A stretch of 64,000 nucleotides of DNA from Lingula anatina (taxonomy: Eukaryota; Brachiopoda; Lingulata; Lingulida; Lingulidae): NCBI RefSeq assembly GCF_001039355.2, contig NW_019775466.1, positions 193,143 to 257,142 on the forward strand, given 5' to 3'. Of this stretch, positions 26,301 to 38,400 are shown one piece after another. Position numbers and translations under genes: made by a program. The notes below the pieces were generated by a model. That model was not told where the DNA came from. It did not search any database and was given only the letters and a program-made list of their open reading frames with translations. The first letter of the stretch is position 1, and every line of letters starts with the position of its first letter.

Positions 26301-28209
26301 ACCATACATGAAACTATAGATTTTCATATATTTATTTAAAGCTACAAGCATCAGCTGTTGAAATATCTCACAGCTACCAGCAGGGTAACTGCTTCTTTGT
26401 TAACCATCCAAGCCAAGTACCTTTGACTTCTACAAACATAAGAACAAAGTGGTATGTCGATTTTCACTTTGGCAGAAATGAGTAATTTGTTTATCATGTT
26501 TTTTTTTCTTGTTTATTTTCATGGAGAAACATTTCCTGGCATTAGTCATACACAAGTTATACATTTCTTTACAAAACATTTCTGATCTCCCCAAGTATAT
26601 TAGTTACACTTAACTAACTGGATTAAAGCATAACTGACAGTTTGTCAAGTGCAAAATACTGTGCAGTACCAAAACTAAACATGTGCTGCCCTCTTTAGGT
26701 GGAGGAAAGAACTACAATATACCCATCTGCAATTCTGTCAGCAAATTCATGGCTATTTTGCCAAATACTGATAGTCCTTTCAGCCAGTAAAAACTAAAAA
26801 GCACCTTAATAGTCCACAGGATATTTGTGCATATATAATAATTCTCACCTCTTCCTGGTCCTCCTCTACCCCTTTGACCTCCTCCGCGACCTTTCATGTC
26901 ACCACGACCTCTGCTCGACTTTTGGATAACTTCCTCCTTCACCATGTCTATCACTTCGTCAGGTATCCTAAGGTATTTGATTGTGCTGCCTCTGATATAA
27001 CATTCTGGCATTCTCCAGAACCTGTCACCATCCTAATCAGGAGAGAGAACATGGGTTATTATTATTATTATTATTATTATTTATTTATTTATTGAAAAAA
27101 GAAAATTAAGTGAAATATTCATCTTGATAACAACATCCCCCTTTTCCCTTTTTTGGTTCCAATATTTGCTCTAATTAATCTGCCACACTAACAAAAACTA
27201 GCTGTTAACAATAATGTTGGGCACTGCCCTTACAGTTACAATGCATCCCATTGTGCTAGTTGAGACTGCACATTGTGACTATTCCTAAAAGAATTCAATG
27301 ACATCTTTGAACCTAGGAAGAAAAAAAATCAATTCATAAAAAGTCATAATAATAATTATATGGTAACCATAAATCCTTTCTTGCAGTATAATACATGTAC
27401 CACCATTTGCATAGCAGCTAACTTACTTGGCTTGACACTCTACTTACCCTGGATGTGCAGATAACTTCTCTGAGATTAATATTCATCCAGTTGTCACAGC
27501 TTACTAAATGTCCATTGTATGTCTCTCCATTTTTTAACTCCACCAGCTAAAAAAAGATGACAGAAACTGATGCAGCATAAAATATTATATGCCCAGGGCT
27601 ATGATATAATGGCTTACCCACTGTTTCTTTAATGTGCTTTATTGTATGAATGAAATTTACACAGTGCCAAGAGTAATTCAGTAGAACAGGAAGTAAAATA
27701 TCCTTCACTGGAAGGAAGTCTAAAAGCTACCATCATTTAGTCATCTTTTGACAAATCTTTTGTTTTTTTACTGCACTGTGTGGTGAGACAAGTGCGGTTG
27801 GCTATATTATGTTCACTACAGGAGTACTGTAAATGTACTAAGTGTCTGATAACAGTCAAGTTAAATAGATACCGTAAAGCCCAGAACATAGGGCAGCTTT
27901 CAATATAAAGTGCATTTTTCATTGAAAAATACAGAGTACTGTACTTATTCATATCAATTCTAACTAAATAATGAAAAATAATGATCATAATAACAACCAT
28001 AACTTGTGCCTTGCAGGCTTGCTAACACTAGTTCATCTTCAGAGAAACACTGACACTTACCATGGGATGGTTCACAGCAGTTCGCAGTAGAGAAAGAGGT
28101 AACTGAAATAGATAAAACATATTTTTAAAGAACCATGCAATATATATAGAGGTCACGTTAATTATAAGCGAAAAAGATAAATATTTAATCAAACAAGTAG
28201 CCTTACCAT
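23377..28209 (-). CDS. LSM4: U6 snRNA-associated Sm-like protein LSm4
   Basis: Five minus-strand exons: 28207-28209, 28061-28102, 27448-27546, 26849-27032 and 23377-23471. All have GT-AG borders and agreeing phases, giving 140 residues (human LSm4 is 139). The first coding exon is just the ATG. Exon 2 gives [14 protein letters not shown]; exon 3 the Sm1 motif ([23 protein letters not shown]); exon 4 the Sm2 motif ([19 protein letters not shown]) and the start of an RGG-rich tail; exon 5 a [13 protein letters not shown] tail ending GRGTK. Known: LSm4 is part of the LSm2-8 ring on the U6 snRNA 3' end in the nucleus and of LSm1-7 in cytoplasmic mRNA decay. The Arg-Gly tail is a typical arginine-methylation and P-body assembly region. 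Identification is secure. Confidence 0.96.
27056..27093. repeat. (TTA)n/(TTTA)n microsatellite in LSM4 intron 3
   Basis: About nine ATT units pass into TTTA units, 24 bases upstream (gene sense) of the LSM4 exon 4 acceptor. Confidence 0.95.
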
Positions 28210-29412
28210 TTTCGCGTGTGCTGAAAGATGGCGGTAACGTCAAACGTTATTGTATGAAATCGGACTACATTATCTTGTGTACATGTAATTCACAAAGAAG
28301 GGAATTAGTTCAGATTGATTCAAAACATGTAGAATATGCGCCAAATACACTTTAGAGTATCAATGTGTTCTAATATTTTTTGAGATCTGAAATTTACCAA
28401 TAACGACATACCGTAAACTATATTAGTGCTCTCCTGGACTGAAGGTCCAAAAGTGTACTTAGCAACTGGCAAACTGGAAATGGATCGGTGCACCTGCAAG
28501 TGAGGTAAACACTCGTTTTTATCAATAATGGTTTCTTTTTGTTGTTAAACAGACTCGAATTTATGTAAAAAGTGTACAGTCTTGATCATACATTAAGTGT
28601 TATCTCAGTTTGTTTATTGTAAACTAATCGAATCTGATTGACGTGCTAAAGCCTAAATTCTGACTGATCAACTTCAAGGTCTCTAAGCTTTGGTTTAAAA
28701 TTTCGTTTCATCTTTGCTAAAGTTGCCATTTAAATGATTTTGGTATCACGTTTAGTATGATGTTTGTATATGTTGCATTCAAATGAGTATCAATAAGATT
28801 ATCATAATCATGTTCTTTTTATTCACGCCAAGATGCAACTATTTAATATTTTCTCAAACTTTTAATTAACCCAACCTTATTGATAAAAGTGCTTAAAACC
28901 TATAAAGGCAAATATATGATAAATATAAATTTTACAGTATTATTGTAATGCAAACAAAACATTTTGTCAAAGGATAGATTAGCTATTTTAACAATATATT
29001 GGCATAATATATGGTTTCTTTGTTTGTGCTTGGACCCATCATGCACATGTCAGTGATGTGCCCAAGGTTTGATTGTGAAACAATCTACATTTGTTTATTG
29101 AATATCATAGCATCTGGACAACAAAGCTAAACTTAAACTGTTTGCTTGTTGACTTGTGGTGCATTAGTCATTATCTTTAATTCTTTTAATTAACTTTTAG
29201 GCTCATTAAATAAACATTATACACTTGGAGATCTGGATCTAATTGGATTATCAAACAAAACCCAAGATTGTCAAACAGCTTTTATTAATTAGATGTCAGA
29301 GTCACCATAGCAGCAAGATAATGAAATTTATTTTGTTACAGGATTTATTCTATTAAATGTGCTGTAAAGAATTATGGCAAAACATATTTTGTCATTTAAG
29401 AAGTAAGGGAGA
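28210..29412. promoter_or_regulatory. Divergent LSM4 / NACHT-WD promoter region
   Basis: The LSM4 ATG (minus) and the first NACHT-WD coding exon (plus, 29413) point away from each other across 1.2 kb. CpG dinucleotides cluster near 28210-28260, next to the LSM4 start. A possible non-coding first exon of the plus-strand gene could end near 28505, where GTAAAC follows GAG. Shared regulation is inference; no core promoter motif was identified with confidence. Confidence 0.4.
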
Positions 29413-32400
29413 ATGTTAGGTAAGATTTTTTACTGTGTTTTCAAAAGATACAAATTAAAGTGTGTTATTCTCAGTATAATTTATCTTATGTACAAACTGA
29501 AACAAGGTTGAATTTAGAAGAAGCAGTGTTTTATGTTTTTACTATTTACATTCTTTGTTAAATTTTGGTCTACAACTAGTCATGATTTTTCTGAAATCGT
29601 AAATGATAAATCAGTGTTATATTTACATTATATTTATATCATATTGATATTATTATATGAAACATTATGGCTCTTGTTTAAAGGCAAAATTTTTATTCTT
29701 TTATGATATTAGGACCAGTTTCCTTCAGTGGTCCAATAAGACAGCTTTCTAATGTAAGTATTATATGTATTATAATTCTGAATTAAAGTAAGAATAAGAG
29801 GGAAAGAAGAAAAAAAGCATAAACAACACATGTTTTTTAAACAAAACAAAATAAAAACGAAATGGATGGATCATTTCAAATAATAAAAGTAAGTGTGAAA
29901 AAATTTTATAACCCTGCACAATTGGTTTTTCTGCAAATTATAGAAAGCTGCCCCAGGTAAGAGGAGAAAGGCTACCCTTCTGCCTGGAGGAAAGCTGAAA
30001 CCACTCCAAAAGAATGTGATTCTCCAGGATGAAAGCAAATCTAGTAGTCAAGGTGAGTTTATATATTATCAATTTTTTACGTATATCTTACTCTGTCAAT
30101 ATACAAAACAATTTTATTTTACCAAAGGTAAGTATGTAAAATATATCATAGGGCCTAAATCAGTTATTAGGGTTTAGCTTTAAAGATGCTAGAACTGGCA
30201 CAAATAGTGAAGGCACTTTTTGGTTTCTTAAGACATTATTTTGCAGAATATATTTTTGTTGACCTAAATCCTTGTTAATGTATCCGATAGTCAAATTTGC
30301 AATCCCCTCTTTTGTTTTAACTAGATGAAGAATTGTTCGTAAATATTATGGAATGGCCTTGTCCTCTTTTAGCTCTGCCTGGCATTGGTTCTGCTGCAGC
30401 AAGAAACTTGACAGAGGATCAAGTGAAAGATGTCCTTGCTGGACATTGGGATAATATCCCACCACTGCCATCAAAGCAAATCAGAATATACCTCAGTTCC
30501 TCTCCAGGTACATGTCTGAATGGGTTTAAAAGCCACTTTTCTGATAAATTGTCACATACTATAATTTTCTTTTGGTAAAGGGAATGTTAGTGGTATAAAG
30601 GGAATGTTAGTGGTATAATTTTATTAGAAAAACAGAAGACTTTGACAATTTTAAATCTCTTTTAAAGACCCACATTTTTAATTCTGTCTATATCTCTTAG
30701 ATTTTATTTTAATATATATATGTTTTTTAATAAGATTGATTTTTAGTAGTGTAAATTTTAAATGGTTTCCAATGAGAGTTTATGATTAAAATATTGTAGT
30801 CATTTTAATGATTTTAGTATATTAGCCATTATTGTAAGGCGCCTTGAGATAGAATGTAAGGCGCCATATAAGAATCTTATTATTATCATTATTATTAAAT
30901 AATGGTTTCAGGATTGCTTATCATGTTGGTATTTACATTACTTGAGTTAGTTGCGACAGCTTAATTTGAAGATTAAATTTAGTAAAGTTAAATTCCATTT
31001 ACCTTACCATCTATAAAAGACATAGCAATACTGTCCACTAATATGTTAACATTTATCAATATTTCAGACATGTGGCAAGAGAGAGAAATCATCCTCAAAG
31101 AGGCAGTTCCTCAACTACAAGATTATTGTATTCAGCGTGGCTTCAGCTTTCACTTGGTGGACACCAGGTGGGAAGGGCCTAAGGAGATTTTTGATGACTA
31201 CCATGCCCAGGCTATGCATCTAAGTGAGCTGGAGAAGTGCCAGAAGGTGTCTGTGGGGCCAAACTTTGTGGTATGTAGACCCTTGAATTTACTGTATTGT
31301 CATGTTCTGCATACTTGCATATATACAGGTTAAGTGACTAGTTAATGAGTGATTTTAACTGGACACACTGATTCCCAGTACATTCCTGCTCCTTTATTCC
31401 CTTGCCAAAACTAAATTATGTTGTCTTTCCATGTTATTCTTATTTATTTCCTTTTTTTTTTTGCTTATAGGTTGAAGGTATCAAGTTGTTGGTAATTTAT
31501 AAGTTGTATGTTTTATTTTCATCATTACTTTTTTTTTTGAAAAAAATTAGATTCTGCTTGGCGATAAGTATGGTGAGGTGCCTTTCCCACACACTATCCC
31601 AGAGATGGACTTTGAGGCTCTCAGGCAGGCAGCTAAGGAAAACCAGCTGCCTAATGCTGACTTATTGGAGAAATGTTTCATCAAAGACATCAATGCAGTC
31701 CCACCTCAGTACAATTTAAAGGTTTGTATCTGTGTACTTTGTAATTGTAGATAACAATTAAATTTAAAGATTAGCTTTAGTCTGTAGGAACATTTGACTG
31801 TGTGTTGCTTTAACATTACAGCACTGTTTACAATTTATCAAGGTGAAGACCATTATTTTTATGTTATTAGTATCCTCCAAATTTATATGTGAAAATAATG
31901 GTTTTCACCTTGCTATGTTTTTACAGTTTTTGTACACAGAACAAAATTGCACTGTTAATCACTTTTGTACATTTTTTCACATGTATTTACACATATTGAA
32001 GAAAATTGCACTGTTCAATTACAATTTATCTTGAACAGTTTGGTTTCAATGGCCACCAAGAGCTGGATCAGGAGAGCTGTTTATCAGATGAGGACTTTGA
32101 GGAGCTGCAGGCTTTCTTTAAGGACACATGTAGACTGGCTGTTAAGACAGAGAAGATGACTAGAGCAAGAGAACAGTGGTACTTCCAGTCAGGTAAGGAG
32201 CAACAGCTACTCACTTGTGTTATTACTAAATTGTATTTCAGTAATGTCTGGTGCACTCTAGGTGCAGTAGCTTACACTAATTAAGACACTTCAGATTACT
32301 ACTACCAGTAAGGCTCAGATATAGCTCAGTTTTCAAAATAAAGCCTGGCTCAATTCATTATTACAAGAGTTATCTGTATTACCTGGTATTTTACACTATT

Positions 32401-35400
32401 TTATACTGGTACATTACAAAAATTATCAACAGAGCTCAAGTTGTCTTGCTTTATCACTAATGATACCCTTTTCAGTGGTAGAGAAGGAGCTGGTGAATGG
32501 TATAGTGAAGGCTCCCAGTCCAGAAAACTCTACATTGTGCTTCAGGAGAGACTTCAAAGGGGTGCCCAAGAAACTGCAGCAGTCATCAGCTGCAAGGTAA
32601 CAGCATTTTACCTGATATTGTTTTAACAAATCCCAATCTCAATGTATCAAAATTTATTCATGTTCAGTGAAGTTTAAAACTGTGGTTTTACATAAAAATA
32701 CAGCTGTCCAACAAAGCACATACATTTGTAGTCAACTTACAACAGAAAAAGAACCTTGATGACATACTGATCAAGGCAGTTGATGTCAGACGTAAAGATT
32801 TGATTAATTATTTTTAATCACTATCTTAAACATTTGCATAAACAAACTGTTTCAAGCTTATTTATCAATTCATTTTAGGTACTTTGATGTTGAAGAGAAA
32901 TTTGATGGGATCTACCTAAACCAGGAGAAATATTCAGCAATGGTGAAAGTGAAGTCAGAAAGACTGACACCATCTTACCAAACTGACAACCAGAAGTTAT
33001 ACACACTGCAGTGGACAGAGATGGGAGTAGATCAACACAACCCAGAACACAGCAAATACCTAAACCAGCTTTGCTCAGACTTTGTTGAGGAAGTGACAAA
33101 ACTGATTGACAAAAATTTAACTGTGTTGAAGAAAGCTCAGAAATATTACACCCCTGTCCTGGAAGAGGTTCTGCATCATGCACATGTATGGAAACAAAAG
33201 TGTTCTGATTTTTCTGGCAGGGAGGAATTTTTGGAAAAGGTACACCAACAGTTAATGGACTCAACAAGCAAGTTGCCACTGATAATTCATTCTCTGTCAG
33301 GAGAGGGTAAATCGTCAGTGGTTTCCATGATCCATAAGAACTGTGGCCAGTGGCTTGGACCAAAATGTGTCACCATAACAAGGTACCTTGGCCTCATGCA
33401 AGGCAGTTCTACTGTCCAGGAACTTGTCACGAGTCTCATAGCACAAATCTGTACAGTTTTCAATTTAAAGAATATGATTGAAATTCAAGGATCACAAAGC
33501 TCCCTTTTCAAATTGCTGAAAACCTTCCATAGCACTCTGAAGCAGGTTGCATCCAAGAACTTGATTGGACAGGATAGGCATTTGGTGCTGATTCTGGATG
33601 GAATAGACAGATTGACCCCCATTGAAGAAGCTTTGAGGGCATTATGGGTGATTCTAGATCTGCCACCTTTCACTCATGTCATTATCTCCACAATATCTGA
33701 GCGCGGGAGCATGAATATCATAGATCTTTTTAAGCGCTTCATCCCCAATGAGTCCTGCTACCTTGGCTTACCAGAGGTTCCAGATACAGAGGCAGAGGCA
33801 ATATTAGATGCAAACCTGGTAAAGGCAGGTAGATCTGTTAGTAGTGAGCAGAAAGAAGCAATAATGCAAGCTTTCAGGGAAAATCGCAATCTGTTCTTGC
33901 TCAAACTTCTGCTGGATAAGGCCAAGCTGTGGAAGTCCTACACTAGTCCAGAATTTCTCCTGGTCACCCCTGATATTGATGGTGCTGTTCTGGGAGGTGT
34001 GGAGCTCCTAGAACTCAAACATGGCAGGTATGAGTAGTATATGATAAGTTAAATTTTGTTTTAAGGTTTAAACCATTTTAATTTTTATTCAAAAGCTACA
34101 CAGAATAATTAAAAACTGTAACAATCAATGTGGATGAAGTAGAAAGTAAGATCAATGAAAAATTATTCATAGTTTATTGACCAAATTATCCAAACATTGA
34201 ACAGTGCTACTTGTAATCAATTAGTTTTTCTTCAAGGTGTTTTAAATAAGAATTATTTAAATTATTTATTAGAAATTAGAAAACTGATAGCTGGTATTTG
34301 GCTTTATTGAATTTCAGCCAACTTATAAAGAATGTAGTGTCATACATTACTCTGTCAGGACTTGGAGTGACGGAGCAAGAGCTGCATGATCTGCTATCAT
34401 GTAATGATGAGGTAAGTGGCACTGTATCTAATGAAACTCACTTTTTAAATTGCTGAGAATTAAATGTTTATATAATGTTATTCATATCAGAATTAGATAT
34501 ACACTGTAGATCAATTAAACCTCAAAGTGAGAGAAAGAGAGTGACAATGGCTCGAGTCAGATGTTTCATATATAAAGCTATGCTTGATGTGCCAAAGTAC
34601 TTAATGTGTAAAGAACTATTTATTTATTTATGCTTATATATAAATTTTCAGGTCATGCAGGAGGTGTATGAACTGTATGCAGCCCCTCCATTGGAAGGTG
34701 TGGTGCATTTTCCCTCTGTTCTTATGGTGAGACTGTTACATGACATAGAAGCATACCTGATTTATAGAGAGGCTGATGGACATGATATCATTGGATGGTC
34801 AGTATCAAGTGTATATAAGGCAACTTACATATTCAAAATACTTTAATGAGTCAGTTACAATAATTTTTAAAGATGCATATGAACTCATTTTTGAACTATA
34901 AAAGTCGACCAAATGTCACCACATAGTTTCAAATAGTATAACTTAAAAAAATACAGAAAGACATCATTTCATATTACCTGAAAAAGTATATTTGAATGCA
35001 TGTATATATTTCTGCTTGCTTGCTGTGCTGTATTTAAATGGGGCAGGTAAGATAAGTAGGTCAAATTAACGACCAAAATTTAAAGAAGTGTCAGTTTATA
35101 GCTGTTTTACTGCTGATTAAGTGAATGAATGGGTATATCCCTTGGCATGTCAACTTTTTTTGAGTCGTATAAGAAACTAGTAAAAGTGGTTTATGTGTGT
35201 TTCTGGGAATCCACACTCCATCAGTGCTTAGTTCATATGTACCTTCAAGTTGTGATATTTTCATCGATTAGATATTTAATTACTAAAAATTGTAATAATC
35301 TCCAATCCAAGGGGCAGTTTTTAATTGTACATATGTTTTTGACATTTTCTATTTTAGGTCTCACCAATTACTTGTGGAAAATTTGTCTAAGGTGTATGGT

Positions 35401-38400
35401 CTTATATACCCGGGGATTCTACAGGACGAAATTGATGAGACTTCAGTGGATTTCACATTGAAGTAAGTACATTTTGTATCATGTTTGTATTGTGCTTTCC
35501 ATGCCATCATGAAAAAATCCAGTTAGATAACTTACAGAGTAAAAAGAAAATTTATAACAAAGCAGTTCACTGTCCATAAAATGTACAGTAATACATAATA
35601 AGCACTGTTAAAGATATATGCTTACATACACTAAAGTTTTGCATATGATTTCAGTATTCATGAGGACTTTGTGCAACTGTACAAAGCTGAGGCCACTGTA
35701 AAGAAAACCATCACCATCCAAGACAAGACCATCCCCGATGCTAGAAGGCTAACAGTGCCACGCCCCCTCAATGCAAAGAACTTACGAAAGCTACGAAAAC
35801 TGCCATTCCACATGAGAGTACTGATCCCAGCCAATGAGTCTGGAAGGATTAAAGAAGAGATTCTCTGTAATTTTCAGTGGTTGCTAACAAAATTCAAAGG
35901 TAATCAGAATTTGATTCTGATTTCAGTTGGTTGCAAGTACCAATGTAAAATAGTAAAATAATGGGAATTCAGATAAAAGTATTAGGGTTATGTGGAGTTT
36001 TGTATGCATGGTTGAAGACACAGCCCTTCATCTTGCATGTGAGCAAAACATTTTTGAACCAGTTAATTTATTCATTGCTTTACTTAATAAAACCCAATAC
36101 TTTTATAAATTTATTTGACTTTTTCTTTTAGGTACTTCAGTCAAGGAAGTACTCTCAGATTTTGAATCTGTTTTGGGGATCATGAAGTATCTGGAAACCA
36201 TGTCTGTTGATGAAACCCAGCCAAAGATGTCTGCCAGGGAGGATGTGGAGATGATCTACTCCTCTTTGAAGGCAGCTATGCAGGCACTCAAGCTTAACCC
36301 AGAGAACCTGGCAGCGGAAATTTTGGGCAGGGCCACTGCAGAAGCACAAGAGCATCCTTATATTGGTCTGTTAATGAAAGGTGCAGCACAATGGGTGGAG
36401 GCAGCCAATACACCACTGATCATTCCTGTCTGTCCATGTTTTCCATATAAAAATAACAGCGGTCTACAGGGACTGATGGTTGGACCATCGGTGTTCATAG
36501 GTGTCACTGGTGTGCAAGATAACCTCGCTGTCACTTATAACTACTCAGAAGGGGTAGAGCTGAGGAGTTTGGACACAGGGGAGGCACTAAGCGTGTTCCC
36601 AGCCCCTCTTCATGGCGTGTTTGCAGACAACCCCCTGGCCAATGTGGCTCTAAGTGAGGACGGGCAGCTGGTCTTGATCAAGACACACCCAAGGGAAAAG
36701 ACCAAGTTCACTGTGTGGAGCACTTCATTTGGGAACAAGGTCAAAGAGATGACCTTTGATTTCCAGGTCAGCTCCTTTGCCATCAGCCGAGATGCGGAGA
36801 CCATTGTGTTGGGAACACATGATGGAACCATATTAGGTGAGCCATGTGTCTATGTGAATGGGAATCAGTTTTTTTATGATTTTTTCTTGTCTAATTTTCA
36901 TCTTTATATTATCCCATATAAAATTCCTTTTGCAAATTTGTAGCAAATTTGAAGCAAATTGCGAGAAGTTAGTGGCAGGTTTGATATTTTGTTAAGGCAT
37001 GAGCACTAATCATCTGTGCTAATTGTAAAAATGAAAATGAAATAAATATATACAGATTATTTCTTTGAGATGCACATTAAATATCATAACAAAAAGGAAG
37101 GTTACCAATAGTTGCACTATGTACTGCAATCATTTAATAACAAAAGCTGGATTATTGTTTCTGTACTATAGGCATTGCCCTCCACACTGGCGAGGAGAGT
37201 TTTTCCTTGCAAGGGGCTGAATCCAGTGCCACCATTACGAACATAGCCCTGGATGAGGTCTCAGGGAAGATAGTGGCCACAGGACAGGACCTGTATGTGT
37301 GGGACATGCCCACCTTGACCCTAGAACATGCCTTTTTGTTGGATGGGGAGGTGAAGTGTGGTCTGATGAAGATCTGCTCATCCTCTGGACGGGTGGTGTG
37401 TGGCGTCTCCAGTACAGGGACTGTCATTGTAGCTAGCTACAAGTAAGCACTTAGTTTTTTATTTTTCTTTCTCTTTTACATATTTTTCTTTTTACAAGGA
37501 AAGAGAAATTCAACCTCAATAAAACAGGTTATCAGTTTTGCATAACAAAACATATAAATGAGAAAGCTGCTGTAAGGGCTATTTTGTGTATGTACATGAA
37601 CGTGTACGGTAATGTGCCATGAATTTCGAACAGTAGAAAATAATTAAATTTGGGAAAAGATCGTTCTGGCCGAAATTCATGAAATGGAGGTGCTCAGAAC
37701 TTCCGAAAATTCGAATTTCATGGAATTCTGTCAATTTTGACCGGAAGTTGTCTGTTCGTCGCTAGGCCTTCTGTTATCTTCTCCCGGCGATCTATTTAGA
37801 GTTACCATAATGTATGATGTGTGAGTGTCGGTAATTGCGACCAAAGATATACACGTACTTTCACCCGATCACTGTGTATGGCCCATAGATAGAGCGGTAC
37901 TGTTGTCTAGGGCCGCAAAACAGCACGTCCTTGCACCATTTATAAAATAATGCGTCAGTAGTGTCGTTTTTCAAACGCGATTCTGGCAGCCAGAAACTNA
38001 ATGTACATTGTTACAGAGATTTGTAGATTTGCATGGAGATTTTTAAAAAAAATAAACCTGTATTTTGTTTCAACAGCAATGGGCAGATCCTGGACACCAT
38101 AGAAAGCAGGACATACCGTGACATGAGGGACATCCTGATTGGTGCTGAAGGGTTCTATGTCATCATTGCCACATGGAACCTGGGGGTGGACATCTGGAGT
38201 GTTGAGCCAGCACAGTGTGTTAAGTCCATAGACTACCCTGAGATAGCCTCAGATGAGACGGACTCTGACAAGGACTCTATTGATTCCTCCCTCATTGAGT
38301 ATATTCCATCCAAAGTGGCTATAGACCACAATGAGTTGTTCTTGTTTGTTGGTTTTGAGCATGGAGAGGTGGCAATGTACTACATTCCCACAGGAGAGGT

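Noticed and set aside
32875-33363. 162-codon minus-strand frame
   Set aside because: It is antisense to the NACHT exon and has no homology or start support.
36610-37427. Minus-strand frames opposite NACHT-WD exons 14-15
   Set aside because: They are antisense shadows of well-supported plus-strand exons.
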